Assembly (NCBI GenBank): GCA_032719365.1
Contig: CM064871.1
Coordinates: 70,846,383-70,910,382 of the forward strand
Direction of reading: 5' to 3'
Length of the DNA: 64,000 nt
Origin: Prinsepia uniflora
Taxonomy: Eukaryota; Streptophyta; Magnoliopsida; Rosales; Rosaceae
This document shows positions 35,245-48,763 of this stretch, in pieces. The stretch's first letter is position 1. Each line of letters opens with the position of its first letter. Both the position numbers and the translations under genes were made by a program. The notes under the pieces are model-generated. The model searched no databases and had not been told where the DNA came from. It was given only the letters and a program-made list of their open reading frames with translations.

Positions 35245-36910
35245 GATGCCATGATGATTTTCAGATCTCTACTCTCTCATCCCCACACAATTTTTTACCC
35301 CAACTTAATCCACTTTGAGACTTTAGACATTTAAGTAATTTATTATAAAATAGTAAGTGTCGTAGTCAAATCAAAGCTACATCAATGCACTCATTCCACC
35401 GTTTAATAACTATTTCATTCTGAATTTTCATGCTTTATATTAAAAATAAAGATAATTTAGACGAAAAAAAGAAATGAAGAAAATGAATAAAACGAGATAG
35501 AATTTAAAATTAATAATGAAAAATATTTTGAAATTGAAAATAAATTCCAATAGTTCGGAGTTTTCATTTAACATACTCTTTCATATACATTTTCTTTTCT
35601 TTATTGTTCCCTCCCTTCATTCTTCCTCCAATGTATTATCTTTTAGTCAATCTAACACAAATATAAAAAACTAATTACTAAAAAAAAATTGTTGTAATCT
35701 TTTTGCGCCGATTTGTTAGTTGATAAATGTATTCAATACATGCATGCATTAAATTTTCATCTTCATTACTCTAAAATATAAAAATAAAAATCAAACCTTC
35801 ATTGTTTGTTAAATTTTCCAACTTACCAAGTACCAACCCACTTTCTTCAAAATTTGTTATCACAAAACAACAAAAATTTCTCACGTGATTGATAAGATTA
35901 GACTGCTTTATTAATTACAAGCAATTTTTTTTCACTAGATTGGTTAGGTTTAACGGTCGAGCAAAGGATCACATAATTTGGAAATAGCCAAAAATTGAAA
36001 AGGGTATGTGGGAGGGTCGGTGGTGGTTTTTAAATGTTTGGCATAATGTACAACTTCTCTTACTTTGGATGTGCGTATTAAAACCAACGACAATCTGACA
36101 AAAAAGTTGTGCATTATGTCAAACATTTAAAAACCACCACCGACCCTCCCACATACCCTTTTCAATTTTTGGCTACTTCCAAATTATGTGGTCCTTTGCT
36201 CGACCTTCAAACCTAACCAATCTAGTGAAATAAAAGATACTTGTAATTAATAAAGCAGTCTAGTCGTGTCAATCATGTGGTAACAAATTTTGAAGAAAGT
36301 GGGTTGGTACTTGGTAAGTTGGAAAAATTAACAAACAATGGAGGGTTGATTTTTATTAATGAAGATGAAAATTTAATGCATGCATGTATTGAATACATTT
36401 ATCAACTAACATATCAGCGCAAAAAGATTACAACAATTTTTTTTAGTAATTAGTTTTTTATATTTGTGTTAGATTGATTAAAAGATAATACATTGGAGAA
36501 AGAAAGAAAAGGAGAAGAGTGGAGGAAGAATGAAGGGAGGGAACAATAAAGAAAAAAAAATGTATATGAAAGAGTATGTTAAATGAAAGCTCCGAACTAT
36601 TGGAATTTATTTTCAATTTCAAAATTTTGTTTCATTATTAATTTTAATTTCTCTCTCGTTTTATTCATTTTCTTCATTTATTTCTTCGTTTAAATTATCT
36701 ATATTTCTAATATAATTAAAGCATGAAAACTCAAAATGAAATAGTTATTAAACGATCGAATGAGTACATTGATGTAACTTTGATTTGACTACGGCACTTA
36801 CTATTTGATATTAAATTACTCAAATGTCTAAATTCTCAAAATGGATTGAGTTGAGATAGAAAATTGTGTGGGGGATGAGAGAGTAGAGATCTGTAAATCA
36901 TCATGATGCC
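35245..36910. repeat. 1.67-kb inverted repeat (long foldback) made from family A tails
   Basis: Arms 35245-36056 and 36104-36910, about 810 bp each and roughly 90% alike by eye, around a 47-bp loop (36057-36103). The left arm is the reverse complement of the right, and the right arm is collinear with family A downstream sequence. The loop keeps a scrap of the A coding segment (TTACTTTGGATG). A transcript through it would fold into a long double-stranded RNA. Confidence 0.9.
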
Positions 36911-37560
36911 AATTAACAACTACTTTGTGATTGATTGTTAAATTAAAACTAAAATGTTGGGGGGAAGAGCACAAGAAAAGGTTGAAATTCATAAGAGAAG
37001 ATTGTTGGAGGAACCAATAAGTTCCTTTGTAATGGGTCCCAAATATTGTACTTAATTATCCAATCTTATTGACCTAATCATGATTAAACTAAGCATAAGA
37101 TCTTTAGGAATGCTTAATTGATTTGGCACAATGTCAAGCCATATGAATGAAGTTATGAGATTGAATGCTGTCTCAAATTTTCCATGTGATATGGTAGCTG
37201 CATTTAATTTTAATAGTTGACTTAATTTAATTGACTTTTGACAAACTAATGGTGTTTGATTGTGTAGAGTTGAAGTCGGAGGTTGAAAAAAGATTTTTTA
37301 CTATGTTCGCTATACACATGCAATTGTGGTGAAATTGTAGAACCATATTAAGAACACATTCAAAATTCTCGGGATAATGAGTGAATAAAAATTGTAAAAA
37401 GAGACTGATATTTTTAATCGAAACAATAAACGGAAATTTATATGGTTGAATTTCACCATATTTTTAAGATCAATTCTCATCAAGTTTATTCTAGTTAATT
37501 ACGTGTAACTTTTTAAGGTCTAATTTCCTATTATTTTCCTCCATTATTACACGTGTCCAA
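36911..37560. other. Unassigned AT-rich sequence
   Basis: Single-copy in this window, with no sustained reading frame, RNA gene or repeat that I recognise. Confidence 0.5.
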
Positions 37561-37564
37561 GCAT

Positions 37565-38808
37565 TGATTGAGCATGCATCTTGCACGTATGTAGGATATA
37601 AAGTACCCATAATTCAACAAAGCTTCTGAACCGCATGCCCACAGTACTTAATATTCATCAACCAAATTATGAATGGTAGTCAGTGCATATATATAAGAGT
37701 TATTGCATATATATATATATATATATGAGTTAGTATATATGTTAGAATTAGTGCATATAAATAAGAGTAGTTAGTATATATGTCAGGATTGGTGCATATA
37801 AATAAGAGTTAGTGCATATATAAAAGTTAGTATACAATATGTTTGCACTTCTTTTGAATGCTATTCGCCTGTAACTACATTCAAATCTAGGTATATTCCC
37901 CTTCCTAGCTTATGTTGGGATAAGCTTATTAAATCCAACAACTATGAAGAGAAATAGGCCGGGTATGGATGCACTTGCTCTTCTTCTTCCTTTGGATGAG
38001 CTTATTAAAAAATATTTGTTCTTTGACGAAGAGGAGAAGACTAGAAGAGATAAAGGAGAGAAGAGGAGAAGACTAGAAGAGACGAGGAGGAGAAAAGGAG
38101 AAGAGGAGTAGAAGAGAGGTTAGTTATAATCTTCTATATATAGAAGATAGGATCTTGAATTCGGAGATGTGGTGCAGCTTGACAGGGCTGCAATTCAAGA
38201 CATGGTAAGTTGCCGACATAATGAGTCATTGAAATATGATTGAAGTTCCCAACTTTGATGTGAGGCTTAGATAAAACCAACAACAATCTGACAAAGAAGC
38301 TGTGCATTATGTCAAATTTTTAAAAGCCACCACCGACCCTCCCACATACCCTTTTCAATTTTTGGCTACTTTCAAATTATGTGGTCCTTTGCTCGACCTT
38401 CAAACCTAACCAATCTAGTGAAATAAAAGATGGTTGTAATTAATAAAGCAGTCTAGTCGTATCAATCACGTGAGAAAAGTTTTGTTGTTTTGTGGTAACA
38501 AATTTTGAAGAAACTTGGTTGGTACTTGGTATGTTGGAAAAATTAACAAACAATGGAGGGTTGATTTTTATTATTATATTTTAGGGTAATGAAGATGAAA
38601 ATTTAATGCATGCATGTATTAAATACATTTATCAACTAACAGATCAGCGCAAAAAGATTACAACAATTTTTTTAGTAATTAGTTTTTTATATTTGTGTTA
38701 GATTGATTAAAAGATAATACATTGGAAAAGAAAGAAAAGAAGAAGAGTGGAGGGAGAATGGAGGGAGGGAACAATAAAGAAAAAAAAAGTATATGAAAGA
38801 GTATGTTA
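37565..38808 (+). repeat. Family A unit A5, cut by LTR E5
   Basis: Begins GAGCATGCATCTTGCACG, as do the A segments after cpn10 copies 2 and 3 (8920 and 54280). It includes TA-rich sub-repeats, the hairpin, the purine segment, the palindrome and the tail, stopping at GAGTATGTTA. Confidence 0.85.
37890..37960 (+). ncRNA. Family A hairpin, copy A5 (diverged)
   Basis: 5' arm GGTATATTCCCCTTCCTAG faces 3' arm CTATGAAGAGAAATAGGCC. Still pairs along most of its length, but with several mismatches and a shorter loop. The following start context is GGGTATGGATGCACTTGC. Confidence 0.4.
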
Positions 38809-41614
38809 TGAGGGACCGGAGGGACGCTCCTGATCATAAGGCCTGACACGAAGTATGTGATGTCTCGGTCTCTGCTACAGTCCGCACCGTATTCAACCTG
38901 AAGGGCATTGAAAACAGAAAGACTGTGAGTGGACGAAAATAAACAGTTCAAAAATAATTTATCGAAAAGACATTTATGCCCTTCACTAAAAAGCATGCAT
39001 GCATAGGAAAACCATTTATCCAAAAGAACCATATGTGGGAACTAAGTCCAAAACCATAATGAAACCAACCATACGGGCCACTGCCCAAATCCAAGTGGGA
39101 CTCAGCCCAAAACTTGTACATCATATATCATATAGCATATACATATAAATCATGCTACCAATCCTGTCACGGTTTCTAAAGCTACGCTCGTGCTACCCGA
39201 GGTCTCAAAGCCCAAGTCTCCCAGGGTCCACCTAGGTCAATGTCCATAGATCAATGACCCTCCCTGGGGTTATAATCCAAGCCTTCCTGAAAGTAAGGTA
39301 CCCAACGGGGGCGACTCCACTCAGTTAGTACTCCGTGACTACTCCGGGGTCCATCCAGGCCAACGACCCTCCCCAGAGGAGACAATCCATATAAGGAAGG
39401 TATATGAATATATATATATATATAACGAAAACATTCTTAAAACCTTTCAAGGGATTCATTCCTGGTCCTCATAAACCGTCATGAATCCGGAAATCCATTT
39501 AGAGTCCTCGATCCGAAATCACAAACGTAAAGTAACTGGACCTCGTGCCCGAATTCATGACTCAACTGGGCATCGTGTCAGATATCTTAGGGTCAGTCAC
39601 AATTCCGATCGTAGTGAAACGTGCAATTATTCGTCCAGGACTGCTCTCAATCCCGGTATGTCACCGTGAACATATCAACTGACGCGGCCACCTCTAGATC
39701 ATGGTGCACTCATCACCGATCGAAATCCTGAACCGTCAGCACTCTGAAGTCGAGCCCCATCGGCTGCTCGACGACAGTACGTGCATCATGACCTCTCTGG
39801 AAGGAACACATCCCAGTCCTGAGGCGAGCGTCATGTCGTCCGTCACCGTGCACATAGCACTCGCCGCGACCACGACTCAGATCCGTAGGTCCTCAATAAG
39901 GCCACATGCCCAAGACAAAACCAAATGGGTCTCATGCCCGAGTTTATCCTATTTAAATCCAGAACCATTTCATTTAAACCATCGTAGAAATACAAACCCG
40001 TATAGGCACCGTATAAGGCTGAAACCTTGAAATACGTACCAATACGTAAACACACACAAAAGCACTCATGGCATCACAAAACAAGTATTAAAACATATAA
40101 TAAACATTTATGCATGCATCGATTTAGAAAACAAGGTCCACTCACATACCGTCCGAGTTGCCGTCTCGATACGCGTGCCATACAGCACTCTCGGGCCAAA
40201 CACCGTCACCGAGAATTTCAAACCTGTCCAAATCACTTTAGAGGGTTACTAACTACTTTATTAACCTCTCACTAAAACCCCGTAATTTTTTGGAATTTTT
40301 AACTATTTTTAAACCCCATCCTAAACCTTCGGACATCCCAAACAATATCGAAACGGTGTCCGATCGACACGAAACCAGTCCCAAAATGTTTGTTACATCG
40401 AATAGAGTAAATCACAAGTTGGACACTTTCCCAAAATACCCCTCACGCGCCCTCACGTGCAGCCCAAAGGAGCTGCGTGTGAAAGCCACACGCATGCTAC
40501 AGTGTTATCCCCTAGCTCGCGACAGACCCAGTTCAGACCAATTCGAACCGGTTCGGTCCAACCGAACCGAAGGTCACGGTTCACGTTCCATTCTCACTCA
40601 TTTTCACTCCATTCCTTCCCATTTTTATTCCTAAATGTTCCTAACAACCAACCTAATTAATCCAGTCACGAAAAATAGGGAAAACTGGCCGAAATAATTA
40701 CCTCCATGTTTGAAGCTTGAACCGGCCACCTGCAACCGATCGCCGCTGTGGCCTCCGGCCATCCTAGCCCTCGAAATCGATCTAAAACTTCTCCTAAGGT
40801 CCCTAGAAACAAAACCCAACCATTAAAACCGACCAAGGCCCCTTAAAATCCAAAGCCCAAAATTTGAATCCTTACCTCACGGTTTCGAGTTTCCTCCGCC
40901 GTGGACCGTCATCTCCCCGTCGTGCCCTCAGTCCCTCAGGTCACTCTCATTCTCTCATTATCCCTCAAAAAACCATATGGATGCAGTGGGGTGGTATGCC
41001 GTGTGTATTTGCTAAAAATGGAAATGGAGAAATCGAGGGGGAAGGGTGTTCGGTTAGGATGAAACAAAGAGGATGATATCTGATGATGATTATATCAGAG
41101 AAAGATGAGGTGGACGGTGAGGATGAAAGGGAAAGACGAAGATGAAGGGCTAGGATTAAAAGATGAGATGAGTGAGAAATATAAAATAATAAAATAATAT
41201 TATTTTAATGGTTTAGATCCACATTTTGGGGAAGTGACTAATGGGATGAGTGACACTTGTCACTCATCCATGTGTCCCACTTAAATATCTGCCCAATCAG
41301 ATATCGCCACATCATCTCCGTCTCGAAATGCGTGCATAGTGCAATCAAACTTTCGTGACTCATAACTTTCACGTCCGAAGTCCGATTTCGGCGTGTCGCC
41401 TATCTACGGATTCGTATCAACCCGATCTACGTAACGGTCCTTGGCCCTTGGCCATCGGATATCCCAGGTTATAAGTTAACATTTTTCCCACGACTAGGGG
41501 CAAAACAATCATTTTGTATCGTCTGTGCGATTTCGCTCAACTAATCACCGATTAACCTCATTAATCCTTGATTAGTCACTAATCTAATCCCGGAATTTGG
41601 GACGGGTCGTTACA
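38809..41614 (-). mobile_element. LTR of the same superfamily (E5), minus strand, rearranged inner end
   Basis: Opens on the minus strand with TGTAACGACCCGTCCCAAAT at 41614; the far end resembles other LTR ends (TCTCGGTCTCTGCTACAGTC) but lacks the usual primer-proximal block and starts TGAGGGACC. Flanks TGTTA and AGTCT do not match, and left and right neighbours belong to families A and B, so this is a recombined solo LTR or fragment. Confidence 0.75.
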
Positions 41615-41892
41615 AGTCTAACTTCATCTCATTCGGCAGTTCGCACCTCATCTGCAATATATCCCTCATCTCATTCGACAGTCTGTGCCTCATCAGAAAC
41701 TACCCCCCATCAGTAGTCTGTCCCTCTTCGGCAATCTGCCCCTCATCGGCAGTCTGCCTTATCTCATTTGGTAGTCTGTGCCTCATCGGGAATTATATGT
41801 TTGGGTAGGTTTTTTTTTATCAATATGTTTGGGTGGTATTCTGAAGGTCAACGAAAAAGTTAATATATATGTCAGAGTTAGTGCATATATAT

Positions 41893-44734
41893 TGTAACAC
41901 CCCGAAAATTCGTAGATTGTAATATTGTAATTTAATGTATGAATTGACGATTTTACCCCTGTGGATTATGGCCAATTGTTGACTTTTTGGTTTATGGGTC
42001 AAATGGACTTTGACCAGTGACCGTGACGTAGTTCGGGACGTCACGAGTTCACAGACAGGTGGCACGTCCAATTCGGACGATCAGGGAAAAAGTTATGACT
42101 ATCGGAAGTTCAGGGGCATTACCGTAATTTGGACGAGTTAGGGGAAAAAGTTGACTTTTTGATGTACCGGGATTTTTCGTACGACCCGAAGACCGTTAGA
42201 TTCGTCTCGATGCCCTGAGAACAACGATAGGCGGCACGCGTGAAACGGACATCGGATGACCGAGTTACGGGCCACGGAAGTTGGAGGGCATTTTGGTAAT
42301 TTCTGCCCTGAGGGCATTTTGGTCTTTTCGCACGGTTACTGTAGTAGCAACCGTGAAAACAGGGCACACGGCCATGCCGTGGTGTTTGTGGGCGTGCAAT
42401 TGTTTAAACACTGAGTGGACGGATTGTGGGAATTGTTTATGTAATTTGAGACGTTGGGAGTGTGGTTGTGGCTGTTGCAGACCACGGGTAGGATTTAAAA
42501 TTTGGTTGAGCTCTGTGTGCGGGAGGCAGTGTCCAGTGCGATCTGTGAGTGTCTCCCACGGGTGTTGGACTCCTTGATCGATTAACCGCGCAAGGGGAGT
42601 GAGTGACGGGTTCATTTGGAGTCTGTTTGAGACTGAGGAACTGTGAGAGACAGAGGGGAGGCCGTGAAGAACCGTTTCGGGTTTTTGGGGGGAAAAATTC
42701 CGAATTCAATCTCTACGGGTTTTGGGATCGATCTAAACACTGGGGAAGCTTTCTGGGAGTAGCAGAAACCTAACCGTGCAAGATTTGAAGAGTGTGATCG
42801 AGGAATTGCCCAGGAACCCAAGTTCCAGTTCAGAGAAACCAATTTGGAGGGAAAAATCCGAGTTCAATTTCTACGGCTTGTTGGACGAAACTAACCACTG
42901 AGTAAGCATTCTGGGAGCATTTGGAACTCGTCCATATCGAAATCGACGACAACCAGCCACAGAGGAGCTGGGACGGTGACCACCGTGTGCAGAGGAAATC
43001 GCAGCGTTTGGACGGCTACTTTCAGGTGATGTTTCGTTCAATTGATGGTTCTATTTTGTTAGTCTAGGTCCTAGTATGCTTCTGTATAAATTAATTGGAC
43101 AGTGAAGCTGGTTTGGGGGAGTTCTGAGTTTCGACCCGTGAGGTTGTTCGGGTTTGGATGGAATGTTTTAGTGTTTGTCGAGATGATTAGAGGACTAAGA
43201 ACTACAATTAAATGATTTTAGAACATGTTAGAATCAAGAAGGAATGAAATTAAGTAGAAATGGATGGTTAATTAATCGGGTCACCCTGCGGGTCGCAGAC
43301 CCAAATTACAGTAAATCGGGCAAGGACAGTGACACTGTAGCAGTGACATTGTAGCAGCGCGTGACTTTCACGCGCAGCCACTTTGGGCGGCGCGTGAGGG
43401 CACGTTGAGCACTATCTCGGATCACGGTCAACATGACTTTTAATCCTTTCATCATTTTGGACATTTTCTGTGAAATAACCATGTTGATCTGAGATAGTGA
43501 GGAAGGTCAGTTTAGGGCCGGATGTCTCGGGAAGCGTGTTGGCCGGCTTTCCCGAACCGGTTTCTGTTTTGGACTTTTTGAGGGTATTTTAAGGACCTAT
43601 AATGACACTTGTGTGTGATTGGAAATGACAGAAAACTTACGTTAATTCCGGAGACGAGTTCGTACGCGGGTTATTCGCAGCGGGAGCGTACTGTGAGTGG
43701 GCCCGTTTTTATTAACTCTTGCATGCATAACCGTTTTCATTTCCGTATATCTAAATGTGTGCGTGAATTATTAATGGATTTTGATTATCTCGATTTACGG
43801 CTGTGACACGTTTTACGGTGTTGGGCTGAGGCCCGTTTTACGGAAAATGAATGCTGTTTTATATTATATATATATAGTTACATATACTCGTGGATACGAT
43901 GACTATCTTGGGTACTGCACTGTATAATCCACCGTATAATACTGTCTCCTCCGGATGTGGTACCCCGGAGCGGTCACGGGGCATTGCCTGCGAGAGGTCA
44001 TGCTACGGAGGTGCCGGACCGTAGGATGACTCAGGAGCAGGATTGCTATTATTGGACGTCTGGGACGTCGAGCGTCTGGGACGCTAGGCATCTGGGATGC
44101 CATAACCGAACTGGGTTCGGAGATTGGACTCGGGATTTGAGACCCCGGGTGGCACGCGTAGCCTTGGGACTGTGACCATTATTGGACGCCAAGGACGTCG
44201 GACATCTGGGATGTCAATATTGGATGTGTATGGTGCAGTAGCTGGGTTTATAATAAATTTCTGGCTTAATATAATGCTTGTGATATATTACTTGTATTTA
44301 TGGTTTTTTAAATACTGATGCATGCATGTTTGGAAAACGGAGGGGTAAAGTATGTATTTTACTTATTATACTGTTTTTACAAACCTGAGTTTCGGCCCAC
44401 TCACCTTTCATGTTTTGGTAACCCCTCCAGGTCGTGTTGCTGAGGTTGGTGAGGACCCCGAGGCTGAGGCATAGATTTTGCACTGCGCACCTGAACCCCT
44501 GTCGGGTCGGATAACCCGCAGGATTTTCCTTTCTAGTGTCGTGCTCGGATTTTGTATTTTGGACTGTATCCCTTGTCTGACATCGGTTAAATTTGGGTTA
44601 TGTATGACTTTATAATTCGGACATTTATGCATTTAAGTTTTTAAGGCTAAAATTGGAATTTTCAGTTCGGGTGTCAGACGGGAGCAGGGCACGCCCCCTT
44701 GTGGTCCCCGGGGGATCGGGGCGGGTCCCTGTCA
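41893..44734 (+). mobile_element. Solo LTR E6 in the family B array
   Basis: TGTAACACCCCGAAAATTCG to GGGTCCCTGTCA, 2842 bp, with target duplication TATAT (41888-41892 and 44735-44739). The target is a TA-rich sub-repeat, so the duplication alone is weaker evidence than for E3 and E8, but the sharp TG and CA edges agree. No gene inside. Confidence 0.88.
44040..44230 (+). promoter_or_regulatory. Micro-hairpin cluster in E6
   Basis: GACGTC-TGG-GACGTC, AGCGTC-TGG-GACGCT and GGCATC-TGG-GATGCC stand side by side (about 44056-44101), with GACATC-TGG-GATGTC at about 44200. Six-bp stems and 3-nt loops, each with a different stem. Confidence 0.5.
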
Positions 44735-45017
44735 TATATAAAGGTAGTGCATATATATATATATAAGTTAGCATATATGTCAGAATTAGTGCATATAAAA
44801 AAGAGTTAGTGCATATATAACTATATGAGTGAGTATATATGTCAGAATTAGTGCATATAAAAAAGAGTTAGTGCATATATAACTATATGAGTGAGTATAT
44901 ATGTCAGAATTAGTGCATATAAATAAGAGTTAATACATATACAAAAGTTAGTATACAATATGTTTACTCTTCTTCTTAATGTTATCACAACACTCGCCTG
45001 CAAGTACATTCAAATCA

Positions 45018-45089
45018 GGAATTATTTCCCCTCCTGGCATATGTTGAGATAAACTTATTAAATCCAGCAACCAGAAGGAGGAATAATCC
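45018..45089 (+). ncRNA. Family B hairpin, copy B1
   Basis: GGAATTATTTCCCCTCCTGG pairs with CCAGAAGGAGGAATAATCC across a short loop. Relative to family A, several base pairs differ on both sides together. Confidence 0.5.
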
Positions 45090-45093
45090 GGAT

Positions 45094-45282
45094 ATGGATG
45101 TACTTGCTCTTCTTACATTGGATGAGCTTGTTAAAAAATATTTGTTCTTTGACGAAGAGGAGAAGACTAGAAGAGAGGTTAGTTATAATCTTCAATATAT
45201 CGAAGATATGATCTTGAATTCGGAGATGTGGTGCAGCTTGGCAGGGCTGCAAGGCATGAAATGGGTTTTCCCCATTTTTTAA
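45094..45282 (+). CDS. Short conserved reading frame after the B1 hairpin; unknown, possibly a transposase N-terminus
   Basis: A 62-codon frame starting MDVLALLTLDELVKKYLFFD and continuing with an acidic then Arg/Lys-rich stretch. The start and first ~28 codons recur in all A and B units with substitutions (9415, 30556, 32558, 33471, 37964 and the other B monomers), though most copies hit stops in the purine-rich part. Acidic, Leu-rich N-termini of this kind are seen in plant Harbinger-type nucleases, but the resemblance is weak and no catalytic part follows. I would treat it as a conserved leader peptide or remnant, not a proven gene. Confidence 0.25.
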   Translation: MDVLALLTLDELVKKYLFFDEEEKTRREVSYNLQYIEDMILNSEMWCSLAGLQGMKWVFPIF

Positions 45283-45811
45283 CAAGGTGTGTTTGATCCC
45301 TCATCGGCAATCTGCCTATATCTCATCGATAATTTGCCATCATCTCATCGGTAATCTGCCCTCATCTCATCGGCAGTCTGCTCTCATCTCATCGGCAACC
45401 TGCACCTCATCGGCAATCTGACCCTCATCTCATTCGGCAATCTGTGCCTCATCAACAATCTTCCCCTCATTGGCAGTCTGCCTCTCTTCAGTAATTTGCC
45501 CCTCATCGGTAGTCTGCCCCTCTTCGGAAATTTTCCCCTCATCGGCAATCTGCCCTCATCTCATTTAGCATTTATGCCACATCGGGAATTATATGTTTGG
45601 GTGGTTTTTTTTTTATCAAATATGATTTGGTGGTTTTTTTATCCGATATGTTTGAGCGGTTATTATATATATGACTATATGAGTGAGTATATATGTCAGA
45701 ATTAGTGCATATAAATAAGAGTTAATACATATACAAAAGTTAGTATACAATATGTTTGCTCTTCTTTTGAATACTATCACAACACTCGCCTGCAAGTACA
45801 TTCAAATCAGG

Positions 45812-45880
45812 GACTATTCCCCCTCCTGACATATGTTGGGATAAACTTATTAAATCTAACAACCAATAGGAGAAATGGTC
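45812..45880 (+). ncRNA. Family B hairpin, copy B2
   Basis: GACTATTCCCCCTCCTG faces CAATAGGAGAAATGGTC; pairing includes one G-T wobble and a few mismatches. Confidence 0.45.
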
Positions 45881-46758
45881 TAGATATGGATGTACTTGCT
45901 CTTCTTCTTAATTTGGATGAGCTTCAAATATTTGTCCTTTGATGAAGAGGAGAAGATTAGAAAAGATAAGGATGAGAAGATGAGAAGAATAGAAGAGAGG
46001 TTAGTAATAACCTTCTATATATAGAAGATAGGATCTTGAATTCAGAGATGTGGTGCAGCTTGGCAGGGACGAAGAGGAGAAGATTAGAAAAGATAAGGAT
46101 GAGAAGATGAGAAGAATAGAAGAGAGGTTAGTAATAACCTTCTATATATAGAAGATAGGATCTTGAATTCAGAGATGTGGTGCGGCTTGGAAGGGCTGCA
46201 AGGCGTGACATGGGTTTTCCCCATTTTTTAACAAGGTGTGTTTGATCCCTCATCGACAATCTGCCTATATCTCATCGGTAATTTACCATCATCTCATCGG
46301 TAATCAGCCCTCATCTCATCGGCAGTCTGCTCTCATCTCATCGGCAGCCTGCACCTCATCGGCAATTTGCCCCTTATCTCATTCGGCAATTTGTGCCTCA
46401 TCTACAATCTTCCCTTCATTGGCAGTCTGCCTCTCTTCAGCAATTTGGCCCTCATCGGTAGTCTGCCCCTCTTCGGCAATTTGCCCCTCATCGGTAATCT
46501 GCCCTCATCTCATTTAGCATCTATGCCACATCGGGAATTATATGTTTAGGTGGGTTTTTTTATCAAATATGTTTTGGTGGTTTTTTTATCAGATATGTTT
46601 GGGCGGTTTTTATATATATGACTATATGAGTGAGTATATATGTCAGAATTAGTGCATATAAATAAGAGTTAATACATATACAAAAGTTAGTATACAATAT
46701 GTTTGCTCTTCTTTTGAATACTATCACAACACTCGCCTGCAAGTACATTCAAATCAGG

Positions 46759-46827
46759 GACTATTCCCCCCCCTGACATATGTTGGGATAAACTTATTAA
46801 ATCTAACAACCAATAGGAGGAATGGTC
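46759..46827 (+). ncRNA. Family B hairpin, copy B3
   Basis: As B2, but with GGAGGAATGGTC in the 3' arm, which pairs better than B2. Confidence 0.45.
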
Positions 46828-47696
46828 TAGATATGGATGTACTTGCTCTTCTTAATTTGGATGAGCTTCAAATATTTTTCCTTTGAAGAAGAGGGGAAGA
46901 TTAGAAATGATAAGGATGAGAAGAATAGAAGAGTGGTTAGTAATAACCTTCTATATATAGCGAAGATAGGATCTTGAATTCAGAGATGTGGTTCGGCTTG
47001 GCAGGGACGAAGAGGAGAAGATTAGAAAAGATAAGGATGAGAAGATGAGAAGAATAGAAGAGAGGTTAGTAATAACCTTCTATATATAGAAGATATGATC
47101 TTGAATTCAGAGATGTGGTGCGGCTTGGGAGGCCTGCAAGGCATGACATGGTTTTTCCCCATTTTTTAACAAGGTGTGTTTGATCCCTCATCGACAATCT
47201 GCATATATCTCATCAGTAATTTGCCATCATCTCATCGGTAATCTGCCTCATCTCATCGGCAGTATGCTCTCATCTAATCGGCAGGCTGCACCTCATCGGC
47301 AATCTGCCCCTCATCTCATTCGGCAATCTGCCCCTCATCGACAATCTTCCCCTCAATGGCAGTCTGCCTCTCTTCAGCAATTTGCCCCTCATCGGTAGTC
47401 TGCCCCTCTTCGGCAATTTGCCCCTCATCGGTAATCTGCCCTCATCTCATTTAGCATCTATGCCACATCGGGAATTATATGTTTAGGTGGTTTTTTTTTA
47501 TCAAATATGTTTTGGTGGTTTTTTTATCTGATATGTTTGGGCGGTTTTTTTATATATGACTATACGAGTGAGTATATATGTCATAATTAGTGCATATAAA
47601 TAAGAGTTAATACATATACAAAAGTTAGTATACAATATGTTTGCTTTTCTTTTGAATACTATCACAACACTCGCCTGCCAGTACATTCAAATCAGG

Positions 47697-47765
47697 GACT
47701 ATTCCCCCTCCTGACATATGTTGGGATAAATTTATTAAATCTAACAACCAATAGGAGGAATGGTC
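47697..47765 (+). ncRNA. Family B hairpin, copy B4
   Basis: Same arms as B3. Confidence 0.45.
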
Positions 47766-48763
47766 TAGATATGGATGTACTTGCTCTTCTTCTTAATTTG
47801 GATGAGCTTCAAATATTTGTCCTTTGACAAAGATGAGAAGATTAGAAAAGATAAGGATGAGAAGATGAGAAGAATAGAAGAGAGGTTAGTAATAAGCTTC
47901 TATATATAGAGAAGATAGGATCTTGAATTCAGAGATGTGGTGCGGCTTGGCAGGGACGAAGAGGAGAAGATTAGAAAAGATAAGGATGAGAAGATGAGAA
48001 GAATAGAAGAGAGGTTAGTAATAACCTTCTATATAGAGAAGATAGGATCTTGAATTCAGAGATGTGGTGCGGCTTGGCAGGGACGAAGAGGAGAAGATTA
48101 GAAAAGATAAGGATGAGAAGATGAGAAGAATAGAAGAGAGGTTAGTAATAACCTTCTATATATAGAAGATAGGATCTTGAATTCAGAGATGTGGTGCGGC
48201 TTGGCAGGGCTGCAAGGTATGACATGGTTTTTCCTCATTTTTTTAACAAAGCGTGTTTGATTCCTCATCGCTATTCTGCCCCTCATCGGCAATCTGCCCC
48301 TCATTGGCAATCTACCCTCATATCATCGACAATCTGCACCTCATCAGCAGTCTACACCTCATCTGCAATCTGCCCCTCATCTCATTCGACAATTTGTGCC
48401 TCAACGACAATCTTCCCCTTATTGGCAGTCTACCTTTCTTCAGCAATTTGCCCCTCATCGGCAGTCTGCCCCTCTTCAGCAATTTGCCCCTCATCGGTAA
48501 TTTGCCCTCATCTCATTTAGCATCTATGCCACATCGGGAATTATATGTTTAGGTGGTTTTTTTTTTATCAAATATGTTTTGGTGTTTTTTTTATCAGATA
48601 TGTTTGGGCGGTTTTTATATATATGACTATATGAGTGAGTATATATGTCAGAATTAGTGCATATAAATAAGAGTTAATACATATACAAAAGTTAGTATAC
48701 AATATGTTTGCTCTTCTTTTGAATACTATCACAACACTCGCCTGCAAGTACATTCAAATTAGG

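Noticed and set aside
41893..44734. A gene with transit-peptide-like frames at 42265-42842
   Set aside because: Lies fully inside a solo LTR defined by TG...CA ends and a target duplication; frames are on both strands and unsupported.
46236..48552. Ser/Ile/Cys-rich open frames up to 109 codons
   Set aside because: Translations of the minisatellite in more than one frame; no conserved start and no domain.
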